From: Cyanodermella asteris
Lineage: Eukaryota; Ascomycota; Lecanoromycetes; Ostropales; Stictidaceae
Direction: 5' to 3'
Length of the DNA stretch: 64,000 bases
Assembly (NCBI GenBank): GCA_900618795.1
Contig: UYJD01000014.1
Coordinates: forward strand, 632,930 to 696,929
The translations under genes were made by a program, and so were the position numbers. Positions within the stretch are counted from its first letter, which is position 1. Every line of letters begins with the position of its first letter. Positions 9,284 to 21,900 of this stretch are shown piece after piece. Under the pieces are notes generated by a model, which searched no databases, had not been told where the DNA came from, and was given only the letters and a program-made list of their open reading frames with translations.

Positions 9284-11058
9284 ATGGACCGAAACAACGC
9301 AACGGAGTACTCAACATGGGGCCCGGATAAGCTCCTTCGGCGTGTCCGGAGTCTCGAACAGCGACTGAAAGCTGCCCACGAAGAGTGCGTGTCTGGACGA
9401 TGTTCTCGACGCCATTTTCTGCAACTAACTTCACAATCAGACTCTATAAGCTTCGTGGCTCAGAAGAAGCGACCCCCAGCAAACCAACACGACCACCTCG
9501 TCCTTACGATTCCTCTCGCTATTCGACCCGCCTGATTGCTCTCAAGTTCGCGTACCTAGGGCAAAATTACAATGGTTTCGAACACCACAATAACAATACG
9601 ACGCCTTTGCCGACCATTGAAGAGGTATTATGGAAAGCTTTGGCCAAGGCACGGCTTATCAATCCGCATACACAGGACAGCAACACGGACAATTTGAGCT
9701 GGAATGACTGTGACTACTCGAAGTGCGGGAGGACAGACAGAGGTGTCAGCGCTTTTGGTCAGGTTATAGGGATAAGAGTCAGAAGTGATCGACCCGTGGC
9801 CAAGAAAGAACCGGTCATTCCAAAACCTGCTGAAGTAATCAACAGCGGAGCCGATACTGTTGGAGGCATCGCGGATTCAGGGAATGGTGTTGTATTTGAC
9901 ATGCCCGATGTGGGCTTCGGGTCCAACGAGGAGCCTGCAGTCGAAGCTGTGCCGGAGTTTGACGACATACGCGATGAGGTACCTTATCATCAGATATTGA
10001 ACAGGCTTCTTCCTCCCGACATTAGAGTGCTGGCATGGTGCCCAGCTCCAGCAGACTTTTCCGCCAGGTTTTCGTGCAGAGAACGCCGCTATGGGTATTT
10101 TTTCACCCAGCCCGCATTTACACCGTATCCGGGCGCCCCGGGATTTCAAAACGGTCTGAACAACGGAGGTAGTGAGGAGCAACGCAGGAACGGCTGGCTG
10201 GACATTGAAGCTATGAAAGTCGCGGCCAAGAAATATGAAGGACTCCACGATTTTCGAAACCTCTGCAAAGTCGACGGTAGCAAGCAGATTGAGAATTTCA
10301 TGCGGAGAATATTCGTCTCGGAGATTCGAGAGGTTGACGCATCGGAGGAGCCGGCAGCATATGTCGCAGGCAATCATTTTGCTGAATTTGGTGACAAGAC
10401 GGCTTTGAGCACGAATCCAGTGCAGAACGGCACGGTGGATGCTCCAAAGGTGTACCAATTTGTATTGCACGGATCGGCTTTTCTTTGGCACCAGGTCAGA
10501 TGTATGGTGGCTATCCTTTTCCTCGTCGGCCAGGGTCTTGAGCAGCCATCGCTGGTCGACCAGCTCCTGGATGTGAAAGCAACCCCATGCAGACCTAAAT
10601 ATGAGATGGCTGACGATGCACCGCTTGTACTTTGGGACTGCATTTTCCCGGAAGAGGGCTCGGAGAGCAGAGAAGATGGTCTGCCCTGGGTCTGGCTGGG
10701 GAGTGAAGATGGCGCCTCAGGCACAGGGAAATATGGCTCAGGTGGTCTGGTAGATGAGCTTTGGGGGCTTTGGCGGAGAAGGAAGATCGATGAGATTCTT
10801 GCAGGAAGTCTGCTGAATATTGCGGTCAGCTCTGGTGGCGTCTATCCCCCAAGTCTGCGGCGAACCACGCGTGGGGAGAACAGCACTTTGATCTTTCGAG
10901 GCGGCAACGGTCCGAAGCAGCAGAGCACCTATGTGCCTGTCATGCAACTGGAGAAGATGGAAACTGTTGAGGCCATCAACGCGAAGTATCGCGAGCGGAA
11001 GGGAATCGAGCCGAAAGCACCTTCAATGGTCAAGGAAGAAAGGACAGACCATGTATGA
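9284..11058 (+). CDS. DEG1: tRNA pseudouridine(38/39) synthase Deg1/Pus3
   Basis: TruA-family pseudouridine synthase that modifies positions 38/39 of the tRNA anticodon arm. Exon 1 (9284-9384) starts MDRNNATEYSTWGPDKLL and encodes a short coiled coil (LLRRVRSLEQRLKAAHEE); a 56-nt intron (9385-9440, GTGCGT donor, CTAAC branch, CAG acceptor) joins it to exon 2. The product is 572 aa. The catalytic Asp sits in CGRTDRGVSAFGQ. Other TruA landmarks are IALKFAYLGQNYNGFEHH, CRERRYGYFF and FLWHQVRCMVAILFLVG. The long insertion between the catalytic loop and the PYHQILNRLLP block is typical of the fungal enzyme. The N-terminal coiled coil before the catalytic domain is also a Pus3 feature, which separates it from Pus1. 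Confidence 0.9.
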
Positions 11059-11568
11059 CCTTTGCTCGATGTCTTGGCGACCTGATACCTCGAAGCGACA
11101 CGACCCCGTTCGTCGGTCGTCTCCGGCTGCAGAGGAGAGGAGACTCAACTTCAATCTGTGTGTCCATCGACATGGTAATCTGCTATCTGGCTCAGGGTGA
11201 ATGCGGTCGACAGCCACCCTTCACAGCCGTCGTGGTTGCGATTCAGCAGTCAAAAAAACTGAGTCCGCCGTTGTGTGGTGAATCGAAGGACCACGAGTGG
11301 AACCCTTTGTCGCGCTTTACCATGCCCAAAACAATGGCATTGAAGAGCGGAGCAGCCCTCATTAAAAACAGAAAGCAAACCCAGCTTTCGAACACTCAGT
11401 CGACTTCGTCTTCTTCCCTGGACTTCGTGCTCTACCTTCGACTTCGTCCTCTTCGTTTGGCTTGTCATCATCAAATTTCGATCCGGCATCAGAACTTTGA
11501 GACTTTCGTTCGAGACCAGCCGAAGTTTGCTCTACCCATCAGGCATACTTTGGAGCGTTTCTGCGAAT
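11059..11568. other. Intergenic, no gene seen
   Basis: 510 bp between DEG1 and the next start. A plus-strand ORF (11055-11675) spans it but overlaps the following gene in another frame and has no recognisable content; it looks like a shadow. A TC-rich stretch lies around 11400-11465. Confidence 0.4.
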
Positions 11569-12780
11569 ATGTCTCCGCATTTGAGAAGAAGCCGTCAGTC
11601 CATCGGCCTTCAAAGGTCCGCTCCAGCCGAGACGATCTCGACGCCCATGAACTTCAGCAGGCCCTATCCTTATAGCCACTCATGCCCCAATCGGCCGCTT
11701 AGCATCATCAGCGAGTGTTCAACGGAGGACGTGAGTGAGCCCGACCTCCATCGTTTTCAAACCCTTCCGGCAACTAGTCAGGATTCCTTCATAAATGGCC
11801 ATCCCAACCCATTGGCATCGAATCCACCTCGCGAATTCATTTCAGACACAGCATCGCTCGACAGCCAGCAAGACGATCAAGCTGCCATTCTATCTCAGGC
11901 ACGCAGTCGGCTGTTTGGTGTGCCCGACCTAAATAAACCGCTTCCATCTTTGCCTGCTCGGAGGGCATCCGCGGATTCAACATATTCCATTTACGCGGAG
12001 GATAGAAGTTTCGAAATAGTCGTTTTTGGCAAGCATAGAAGACTGAGAGGAGTGTCGATACCTAGCAGTGATAGCGAGGCTTCGGATGAAGAGCCTGCAG
12101 GACATGATGCAGGAGAGATGATTCCCGGACCGAAATGTCCAAAGTGGATGGTGAGACCCTGTGCCTGGAGCCTCAAGCCGATAATAGAGCGTCGTGCTAA
12201 TGCTAATGCCCCACTAGAGCGCCTTTCCATTCGGCCTGTTACGCGCAAGGCGGCAAAGAGGGTCAAGGTTGTTCGAGGCGTCTATGGCACTGGCCTCTTA
12301 GATCCATTGGCAAGGCGTCGAGGCGCATTGATGCAACATGGGAAGCTCGTTTTTGCCGAGTTTGCTTCGCGACCCGAGTTTCAGAACGATGAGGAGGAGG
12401 TACAGGAGTTTTACCGGATGAAACCGCGCTGGGACGTGGAGCCGCTCATCAAGCGTCGTCAGATTGCTCGATTGGAACGCCTTAAAATTCAGCCCATCTC
12501 CTACGAGATGTCACGCGTGCTGCAGGCCGAGGAAGGCGTTTACAGCAAAGATCTAGTCGACCCTCTTTACATGCGTCGCAAACCAATGAAGCAAACCGAT
12601 AGGAGCCTTGTTGCACCCGAAGTCGCTTCGTCAGGACATGGAATCAGGTTCTTCGTCACCGAGCCCGATGAGGAAGAGTCGTCCGAAGTGTTTCCACCAG
12701 AAGTCTCTCTGTCTGGACACGGAATCAGGTTCTTTGTCACTAAGCCTGATGGGGAAGAGTTGTCCATAATATCTCTATGA
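11569..12780 (+). CDS. Unknown protein with duplicated internal modules
   Basis: Hypothetical 403-aa protein; ATG 11569 (MSPHLRRSRQ) is preferred, though the frame is open from 11497. I do not recognise a family. The N-terminal third is Ser/Pro-rich and probably disordered. Two degenerate tandem repeats follow. Repeat A (about 55 aa, twice) has the pattern P-[IL]-I-x-RR ... LERL-x-I-x-P ... GVY-x3-L-[LV]-DPL-x2-RR: copy 1 contains GVYGTGLLDPLARRR and copy 2 GVYSKDLVDPLYMRR. Repeat B (about 27 aa, twice) closes the protein: SGHGIRFFVTEPDEEES and SGHGIRFFVTKPDGEEL. No signal peptide or membrane segment. The conserved repeat pattern argues that the frame is real. Confidence 0.6.
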   Translation: MSPHLRRSRQSIGLQRSAPAETISTPMNFSRPYPYSHSCPNRPLSIISECSTEDVSEPDLHRFQTLPATSQDSFINGHPNPLASNPPREFISDTASLDSQQDDQAAILSQARSRLFGVPDLNKPLPSLPARRASADSTYSIYAEDRSFEIVVFGKHRRLRGVSIPSSDSEASDEEPAGHDAGEMIPGPKCPKWMVRPCAWSLKPIIERRANANAPLERLSIRPVTRKAAKRVKVVRGVYGTGLLDPLARRRGALMQHGKLVFAEFASRPEFQNDEEEVQEFYRMKPRWDVEPLIKRRQIARLERLKIQPISYEMSRVLQAEEGVYSKDLVDPLYMRRKPMKQTDRSLVAPEVASSGHGIRFFVTEPDEEESSEVFPPEVSLSGHGIRFFVTKPDGEELSIISL

Positions 12781-15539
12781 AGCACATAAAATTACGCCCC
12801 GTCAAATACAAAGTTACTTTCAAAAGCAAACGAGGGAATTGCAGCCAGACTAAGTAGGTTAGGGAATGGCCATCATACTATGGGCTAACAAAAATTCCTT
12901 GGAGAAGGCAACTCGTGAAGCGGCATAGAGCAGGAATGCAATTGAAAAACTCGCAATCTGAATCTGGACTCAAAACATTCTTTTTCACTTATCTCTGTAA
13001 CATTTGTAGACGTGATTGTGGCTGCAGTCCGATATTGCGGTCCGCAAGAAAAGTAGACAGATGTAAAAACCGTGAGCCAATTCCTCGGCCGGACGTATCT
13101 GTATCGAGCGCTGTATTACCAGTATCAACAAAGATCATCGAAAGGCAGCCATTGTGAGAACCATTTTTGTGTCCGGTGGCATCAGACATTCTCCCTGACT
13201 GGATATGCTTTGTCTTCATAATTGGCGGACCATCATATCGATTCACGGCGAGACTTTGTTGTCTCCGTCTTTGGAGCCAAGATATACATCCAAGTGTGTT
13301 TGTTCCGGGTCCAGTCTCCGAAGCAGCCCAACCAATCATCGGAGGAGTGCTCGCAGAAACGCGCCGAGCTTTAATCATGCAGTCTGAGCGACCTGCCAAG
13401 CACAAATTCAGCAGCATAATGGCACGGTGCGACCACGGTCGCAATGAATTCCTGTCGTGGCTTTCCGACAGGCGTTCCTTTGACCGCCCGAGAGGCCGGC
13501 TCTGGCGCGAATCATCAGGACGTCTTACGGCCACGCTGAGCCTTCCAGCAGACCTGCTCGTTATCTTACGTCTCAAGCAGATTGATAACTTACCATTTGC
13601 TGCGGGGTAGAAGTCGTACCCACGCGTGGCAGACCGTCTGGCTGGCTCCGATTTTCCTAAGCATGCTTCAGGTTTAGGATTGTGGTCAGCTCCTTGCATT
13701 GCGAACTCGCGACAGGCGATATCGATGAGTTCAGTCCTGGTCCCTGTGCGACTTGTCGCCCGAGCGCAGGTCGATTGCTGCAGATTCGGCCATGCGTACT
13801 AGGACGACCGTATATCACTTTGCACGCCCTGATAATGTTGTCCATGCTCGTGTAATCGTCTGCTGCCTCGCTAGGGAGATTCACATGAGTTCGCCGGGAG
13901 CTGAGTCGCTCAGTGACGTGACCATACGACAGGTCGTGAAAGCTGTTGGTGTGCCATATTGATCACACTAAATTATCACAGTCATCGCCTAGCAGCGCCC
14001 GCCGACTGGTTCAGTTTGCTGGTCAAGGTGGAGCGCCAGACAGGGATCACATCTGAAAGCTGTTTACGCCCAGCGATAAGCATGTTGCTCCCGTAAAGCT
14101 GGAAGCTAGCCGACTCAATTCCGACGGGAGCAACTAAAACGTCTCCGTAATCAAGGAAATTTTGATCAATTGCAGGTTTTTCCGTGGCCGACGACTGGCA
14201 AGTGCTCACCAGCTGGTCGCAAGCCATCAAAGTCAAATGGCTCGCCCTCACGATCCTGCGACGAGGCGTGATAGCGCCTCGCGAAGCCAGCTGCGGGGCA
14301 TGCTGAGCGAGAGCAGCCTGCAATTGGTCGACACGAGGCAATACGGCAAAGTGAACTCTATTTCGCCTGTCTCACCACTCCGACGCAGTCTGGTGAGTGA
14401 TCGCAACACAGCAGTGGGCTGTCTCGGACGGTAAGATTCGGTGCTTTTCTGGCTGATGGAAAGGTGGTTCGGCATTGGTCAATTGTTTGCTTCGATGCGT
14501 CAGCTGGAGGTGGGGCTTGCAGCAACAGGCTCGCCGATCGCAGAGGCAAAGTATGGGGATTGCTGCCGATGCATGCAGGCTTGCAAGGATGTCTGCACGG
14601 CGCTTTTGTGATAAGCAGTCTTTGGTGTTGAGCTCGATGGCATTTTGCGACCGGGTCGACCGTCGGTGGCGGAGACCTTGCCGTGGTAGTCATTGAGGTC
14701 GGTCGGGCCTTCAAATTACATGCTTAGATTGAGCAACATCATGTACTGGTAAGCTCGGCAACGAAAGAGGCAATTCAGGGGCTGTAGTACCGAACCGGAA
14801 TGGAATGAGCGATCGAAATTGGACATGAATGGCAGCGTGATGGAATTGGGACTTCTCAATGGGCGACACGCAGAATTGCTTCGACGCTCAATGACGGCAC
14901 CTGCTATCACGTGGTTGACAGGCGACGATCGCGGCACCTCAGCTTTCTGCAGCGCCATGGGCGGCTACATTCGAACGCTGGGTCTGGTAACCGAAAAATG
15001 AACAGCATCTTGGTTGTAACGCAGCGACCGAGTGGAAATGATACATTAGGAAGTCCAGCAACATTCGCGACTTCGTACATTGGTCGTCATGAGCTTGGGC
15101 ATGTTAACTCCAACGGATAGCCCTAGCTCGCAGCTTCAAGCACGCAAGCACCGGAACAAAAGAGAGCACTTCGAACAAGTGTGTATGATTATGGTATCTC
15201 AACTGTATTAAGAAAATGCCTTTGTATGTGTGAATCCAGAAGCGTCTGTACAAGAAGGGGTTGGGACACCGAGAATCCAACCTGAACGACGGCAGCCGAC
15301 CAAGCAGGCCCCGAATCCACGTCCAACTGACATATGTACAACAAGCACTCTCCATCCTTTCCCTGCTGGTATACCCATTCAAAGTTGAAAACGGCAGCAG
15401 CAGCTTGTTGCAATTGGAGCGGAGGCCGACAGCACAAAGTGTGAACAGGCTGTACGACCATAAGTCCCTCCCTTCAAAGTCCATCCACCGGGTATGCGAT
15501 CCAACAACATCTTCAAGCTTCGTCTCGTTTGAAAAGCGT
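12781..15539. other. Long intergenic region downstream of the H+-ATPase gene
   Basis: About 2.8 kb between the repeat-module gene and the 3' end of the H+-ATPase gene. ORFs up to 236 codons occur on both strands (12989-13699 minus, 13167-13610 plus) but overlap each other, have irregular composition and match nothing I know. The last few hundred bases should contain the ATPase 3' UTR. Confidence 0.4.
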
Positions 15540-18500
15540 CTATTCGTCGACCTCGGCCTCGTTGGCGCGTTGTGCCAAATGCCACCTCTTGCCTCCTTGC
15601 ATGTCGTCTTCCTGCTCGAGAGCAAGCTTGGAGAGACCACCAATGATGTTCTCCAGGTGAGAGTCGGCGGCGGAGCGCTTGCTGCGACCTGCTTGAAAGT
15701 TAGCGGCTTGATCATGATAACATCAGACGAGCAGAACTTACCAAGATCGTTGAGCCAAGACAGTCTGTTCATCAGGAAGTAGACAATGGCGATAATGATG
15801 GTCACTGCAATAGAGTAGATCCAGACAATGACGACAGTAACGATCGAGGTGCTACCGTCACCGTAGTCAGGGAAGTCGGTGATCTCTGCGTAGTGGGGCT
15901 GCAGGAAAGAGACCTCCGCTCCTTCACCGCTGATCCATCCGAAGATACAGAACAGGGTGGAGAGGGCATCGACACCGAGAATGGCGAGGACAAGCTTCCA
16001 GTCAGGCAGAGTGTTGCCACCACGAGTAACGAAGATCAGCCAGTTCTCGGTGAGAGAGACCTCGAGGAAGAGAATCTCCTGGACGGAACCGTAGTTTTCG
16101 ATGATACCACCCTCGGCGAGGAACATGGAGCCACGAATGATCCAGGTACCGGCAGCAAGTAATATACCGAGAACGACAGAGATGATCCAGATCTTGGGGA
16201 GCTGCCATTCGACGGGGCGAGGCTCGTAGTGAGCACGGTCGTAAGCGACGGCGATGGTGGCCAAATCAGCGAAGAGAGCGAGGAAGACAATCAGGTCGGC
16301 GCGGATAGTCTCGTTGAGGATAATCATCGAGGTGACCAGGTAGATTTCCAAGTGCAAGCAAAGAGCGATACGGTACTGGATGTATGCCTTCATGCGCTGG
16401 AAAATCTGGCGGGCAATCTTGATGGCCGAAATGATAGTGCTGAGACCGGGGGCAAGGAAGACGATATCGGCAGCAGCCTGAGCAGCCTCGGAGGCGCCCT
16501 CGACAGCAATACCGCAGTCAGACTTCTTCAGGGAGGGAGCGTCGTTGACACCGTCACCAGTCATGGCAGTCAAGTGACCGCGCTGCTGAAGCATCTCCAC
16601 GACCTGGTACTTGTGCTCGGGGAAGACCTCGGCGAAACCGTCGGCACGCTCGCAAAGATCGTGCTGAGTGGCGCCGGACAGACCGCCGTGAATAAGCTTC
16701 TCAGAGTTGTAAACCTTGGTGCCGAGAGCAAGCATCTGGCAAGTCTCCTTGGCAATAGCGATAGCGTCACCAGTAAGCATCTTGACCTGGAGACCGAGGA
16801 ACTGGGCCTCAGTGATGGTCTGGGCAGTGTCCTCACGTGGAGGGTCGAACATGGGAAGCATACCGAGCAGAATCCAGTCGTCGTCACCCTTCTTGGCAGC
16901 GACACCGAGCGAACGGAAACCACGGCGAGCGAACTCGGAAGCCTTGGACTTAAACAAGTCGGCGGTCTCCTTAGAGCAGTTTGTCAAGTTAAGAATGGCC
17001 TTGGGAGCACCCTTGGCGCAGACGTAGCGCTGGCCGTTGTGCTCACACTCGGTGGTGATGCGCTTGCTGACGGGGTCGAAAGGAGTGTACTTGATGGTCT
17101 TCCATCCAGACTCGAGGATCTCGCGAGCCTTGGGGTAGCGCTTGAGGGTGAGAATGGTAACCTTGTCAATGGGGTCGAGCGACTTGACATTGTGGGAAGA
17201 GGCAAGAGCAGCGACAGCCATCATCCAGTTGACATCCTGGCCCTCGGCGACGTACGGCTCACGGATGGAGAGCTGGTTAGCGGTCAAAGTACCAGTCTTG
17301 TCGGAGCAGAGAATGTCGACACCAGCAAGAGACTCGATGGCGGTAAGCTTCTGGACAATGGCCTTCTCCCTTGCGAGATAAGCGGCGCCGACAGCGAGGG
17401 TGGTGGTCGTGACGACCGGCAGACCGACGGGGACACCGATAATCAGGAGGATCAGGATGTAGTGGAGCAAGTTAAGATCGTTGCTGTCGGGAGTGGCAAT
17501 GTTCAAGTTGTGGTAGAAACCGCCGATCCAGGCTGCAATGATCCAGAAAACAACGAGAACCAACAAAGCAGTTCCGATCGAGTTCATGATAGCCTTGAAG
17601 TGACCTTGATCCTTGGCGCCCTGGACGAGCGAAGCAGTGCGACCGACGAAAGACTGGCGAGCGGAGGCAGTGCAGACAGCGAAAGCCTTGCCGCGCTTGC
17701 AACCGGTGGTGTAGTAGAGAGTGTCGCCCATGTACTTGTCAACAGCGAGAGATTCACCAGTGATGGCGGACTGATCAGCGGCAACAATGGGGTGACCGTG
17801 GTGCTCCTCCTCGCCTTCTTCGCCCTTCTTCTCGACGACGTGGCCGTCGAGCTCCTCGCGCTGAAGCTGCTGGTACTCGGCAAAAGCCTCGGGGTTGTCG
17901 TAGGCACAGATAAGTTTGGCGTCGGCGGGAATGACCTGACCTTCCTCGACGATGAGGATATCACCGGGAACAAGCTCACGGGCCTTGATTTCGTGCTCAG
18001 AGCCATCACGGACAACAACAGCCTTCATGGCAATGTCGCCCTTGAGGGAAGCGACAACGTCAGCGGCCTGCTTCTCCTGGTACCAACCGACGAGCGCGTT
18101 GAGCATCAGGATAGCAATGATGATACCGAAATCGAGCCAGTCACGAAGACCAGCAGCAAGCAGAACAGCAATTTCCATGACTAGAGAGCATTAGACGCGT
18201 AAAAAAAGACGTGTTTGAGCGGACTTTTTACTTACCATAGAGAATAGGGCCCTGGAAGTAGCTGAGGAACTGGAGGATGGGGTTCATTTTCTCGGTGGTA
18301 AGCTCGTTCCAGCCAACCTTCTTGCGACGCGTCTCGACTTCATGAGTGGTGATACCAGTCTTGATGTCGGTCTCAGCCCATTCGTCGGGGACTTCGAAAG
18401 CACCCTCGTCAGCACTCTGCTGGGCCTTTGCGCTGGTGCCCCAGCACTTCCACCACGGGCGCTTAGTTTTGCCGGCTCCGGAGAGTTGCGAGGCGGTGGA

Positions 18501-18734
18501 CTTGCGGCGGCCACCCTCATTGTAGGTCGAGATGTAGCGAACGAGCTTGGTGTACTCGTCGCCCTCATCTTCGTTGCCGATGGGCTGCTTGTAGCGGGCG
18601 TCATCCTTCTCTACATCGCCGTTCTCCAGGCTAGTCTGGGGCAGGTGGTTGCCCGTGTCATAGCCGGTCGAGGTGTTGGTGAAGCTCGTCTCGTTGAACT
18701 GGATGTGCGTCTCGGGCGCCACGTTTTGCGACAT
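15540..18734 (-). CDS. PMA1: Plasma-membrane H+-ATPase (P3A type, PMA1-like), three exons
   Basis: Proton-exporting P-type ATPase that sets the plasma-membrane gradient. Exons: 18734-18236, 18180-15742 and 15688-15540; introns of 55 nt (18235-18181) and 53 nt (15741-15689, CTAAC branch). The product is 1028 aa, longer than yeast Pma1 (918). Junction 1 creates GPILYVMEIAVLLAAGLRDW. Catalytic motifs are intact: TGES (near 307), CSDKTGT (Asp near 460), MLTGDA and GDGVNDAPSLKKSDCGIA. About 45 extra residues lie between VIPADAKL and DQSAITGES, rich in Glu, Lys and His (EEGEEEHHGHP). The N-terminus carries a KRPWWKCWG patch. The tail from exon 3 ends RANEAEVDE and lacks the QRVST-type ending of yeast and Neurospora Pma1, so regulation may differ. 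Confidence 0.92.
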
Positions 18735-18842
18735 GGTGACGGTCGGGGCGTGTATGTGCTAGCTGTCCGCGTGGTAGCCGGACAGTAGGTTACGCCTGTT
18801 GGCTTGCTCAATCAACGCAGCTGTGTAGCGTCGACCTATGTG

Positions 18843-18903
18843 GAGCGGAGAGGGTGGAGAGGGAAGGAGGAAGAAGGGCGTAAGAGCAGGAAAGGGCAAA
18901 GAA
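18843..18903 (-). promoter_or_regulatory. Pyrimidine-rich tract upstream of the H+-ATPase
   Basis: On the ATPase sense strand this is a nearly pure C/T stretch about 110-170 bp before the ATG. CT-rich tracts near the start sites of highly expressed fungal genes are well known. A TTTTAAAT word lies just beyond it at about 18926-18933 with ATTGG (reverse CCAAT) beside it. Core-promoter function is inferred. Confidence 0.45.
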
Positions 18904-21900
18904 ATACGCGAGGGCGAGCGGGCCAATTTAAAAGCGGACGAGCCTTGGGAGGGCCAGCGAGCGAGAGTCGAACGCAGCACCGGCGGACGAGGTGAGCAGA
19001 GGTGAGCAGCGCAGAGGGCGAGATAGGTGGGAGCGCCAGAATCAGAGCTGTGTGCACTGTGGATCCCGCTGGCTCGAGCTTCTGCCGTACCGTATCACCC
19101 ACGCCAGTTTTTTATTTTTTGCTGCCACCACCACTCAGACAGTCGCGCTTCCAGCACCACCGACGCTTCACCCATCCGCGACGCTGCTGTCTCATGCCAT
19201 TGCGCGTCTTACTCCGGAGTGGCATTACGTGGGTTCCATTGAATATGCGAGCTCTACGTCAACGCACAGACGCGATTGGGCTTCTATTTTGGCGGGCACC
19301 ATTGGAGCACTCGATGCAAGCTCCAGAGCTCTCTCTGGCTCAATTCGGCCCCAGTCTGGGTCAATTGATATCTCCCGTGGGACGCACAACCGCCAGCTGA
19401 ATTCCCTCGCAGCAGAAGCCGCCGCGAATGCAAAGAAGCGGCCGTTGCAACCGCCAGAAGCCCTCGAAAAAGGCGAACAAGCTCCCCCATGCTCAGCAGC
19501 TTGACAGCTTTCCGCTAGCTGGCCCGCTTTCGGCAACGATGCGCCTTTTTCTCTTCGGCCGGTAATCTTACAATATTTCCACTTTTCACCATTCCTGACG
19601 GGCGTTCTGCCGACTGCGCAGCTTGGGTCCGATGCAGCATCAATAATCTCGTGGCCAGCTACTCCAGTGGTACCTGCAGAGACACCCTCACCTCACCATC
19701 TTCTCCGACGACGCCTGGGCGCCCAGGCACTCAATTGCGATCGCCTGCCTTGGTACTCTGGTTATAGCAGTCACGCCCTCTTCATGCAGCATTCCCATGT
19801 TGCTATACTATCGTTCAGCAATAACGTCGACGGCCACCTTTGACCTGACACAAGAGGAGGACGCGCCGGAATATTACAAACAGCCGGACGGGGCATGCGA
19901 ATCTCGCACAGCTCGCTCGTAACCATGGGCAACGTCATAGCTAGCAAGCTCCCTGGGCTCCACGCTGTCCATGCAGTGCACCCTCCTCTGCCAGACCTTG
20001 ACGGCTTGACCTCAGGCACGGAGGTACACGCTCAGGTACATACGCCTGGTGAACTTTGTCTTCGCCACATGCTGGTTGTGCCATTGCCTTCTTTGTCAGG
20101 CGCATCCGTGCCGTCGTCGAGGCCCTTCTTCGCTTCTCGAACAACGCGACACCGAGCCATACCAGCGGACCGTTTCGCCGCTTCTTCTGCGCGACTTTTG
20201 TTCCGCAGCTACACCGTCGCGAACCTCGCAATACCAAGCACTACTCTCTCTTCGCCTTTTCGCGGGCCGGGCGGTGGTGGAAGTGCCCGACGATGACGGG
20301 GCCTGTCCTGGTCTGACACTGAACTTCAAGCTTTTTTCTTCCTTACATCCCGCCGCATCCGAGTGCTCGATGCAATGCTACTCTTCCTTGGCTACTCTGC
20401 AGAATACAGCCCAGTAGCCTGTCGCCCGCACTCTGCACTTGACATTTGACAGTCGGCGACGTTGCTGACTATGCCGCTTAGTCGAGATGATGGCCCGCCT
20501 GGAGGAGCTGCTATCTCCACGAGTGCTTGCCTTGGCCCTGCGCAACACGAAGCAACCCAATGGCCCCATGTCATCCCATCCGCAACGTCCCAAGCATCCC
20601 GCGGCGATCATTCATGCAACAGGCCCCGGGCGTTTACTTCTGTACTCCACGACTGATTCCAACCCTCACTTCTGTCCAGCGCCGCAGATCGGCCTGTTGA
20701 TGGGGCTACAGGGCAATGGCACGGTACGGCTTCCCTCTTAGCCTATCTACTCACAGCAAGAGCAAGATTGTTGTTGAAAGTCTTGCATAGCTGCTCTTCA
20801 GGCCGAATCATCCGTTCGGTGCCATCAGTCATGCTAGATATCCATCGCGGCCTTGGCCTGTCATGACGATGCGGCGCCGTTAGGTCTCACAGCATTATAA
20901 GAGCCGGCAATAATGCTGGTATCCAAAAGCGGCAATCAAGGCAAGGACCGGAATATTCGCAATAAGTCGTCGTCTAGCCGTGGTCTGGAGGACGGTTGTC
21001 GACATCTGATCTACCACAGATCCGTTGTTTCGATCGTAGAATAGCTACAGCGTGCCAACATTGTTCTGGCTCAGAGTGGGCTGGGATGCAGCGCGCCGCA
21101 CAGCAGCCAATGACGGATTCCAGCGACGCCGTGTTATCTGGCTCTTAATTTCACCACTTGGAGCCAGGCTGTTTTTGTTTACTTCTCGTGGCCGCTAATA
21201 GGCCGCGCCGCTGCTTGGCTTGCGCTTGACGTAGATGGCCCTCATCTCATCTTTTGTCGTGCTGCGTCGGTGCTCGACCTCTTCGCGGCCCGCCGCGGTT
21301 GCGTTTGTTGTTTCTACGTACAGCTACGGAGGTAATAATGCTTGGTCCGTTGTCGGCCCTGGATCTTGGCTAGTACTCGTTGTCCACATGCTTTTTACGA
21401 TGTCTTTACGACTCCACGAATATCGCGAATATAACGCCTCAGCTAACGTGGAGCTGCATGATCCAGTACGACGCTCCACGCTTGGCCTGCACTGCCAAGG
21501 CTCCATGATCCAAAGCACCCAGCGATAGCGATCTGTCTCCTTTTGGCCGTTTGCAATCGGCAGCACGAACAAACACACGTCTAACGCGGACACCACGTCG
21601 GCCTGCAGCTGCACTATGTAACAAGCAAGTGTCTTACGCACGTCTCGTGGTTCCCGCATCCTCGGGCCTTTTACGCCCGTCCTTGCTCGTCTGGGATTCA
21701 ATTATCCCGCGCCTCTCACGCCTTCTCCACGCCGCCGACGGGCTCTAAACCTTCTTTACCGCGACGTCGCATGCAAGGATCAGGTGTGCACCCTCTTTCC
21801 ATCGCCTTTTGCAGCCATAACAACAATGTCGGTGTGGTGATGGGGTCACGCCTAGACTGCTGCAACTGCCAAAACATGAGGTGAGGTTGCGCTCTATTCG

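Noticed and set aside
12989-13699. 236-codon minus-strand ORF in the gap downstream of the H+-ATPase
   Set aside because: An ORF of 147 codons lies on the opposite strand over the same bases, composition is irregular and no family is recognisable.
15441-15465. TACGACCAT word resembling the start of 5S rRNA
   Set aside because: It lies in the H+-ATPase 3' region and no further 5S sequence follows.
16229-18184. 651-codon ORF antisense to the H+-ATPase gene
   Set aside because: It mirrors the strongly codon-biased ATPase exon; the product is a low-complexity Gly/Val/Leu/Ser/Asp string with no domain. A shadow of codon bias.
19895-20296. ORF containing MGNVIASK, an N-myristoylation-like start, in the gene-free region
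   Set aside because: The motif is short and occurs by chance; the rest is Ser/Arg/Pro-rich and overlaps ORFs in two other frames.
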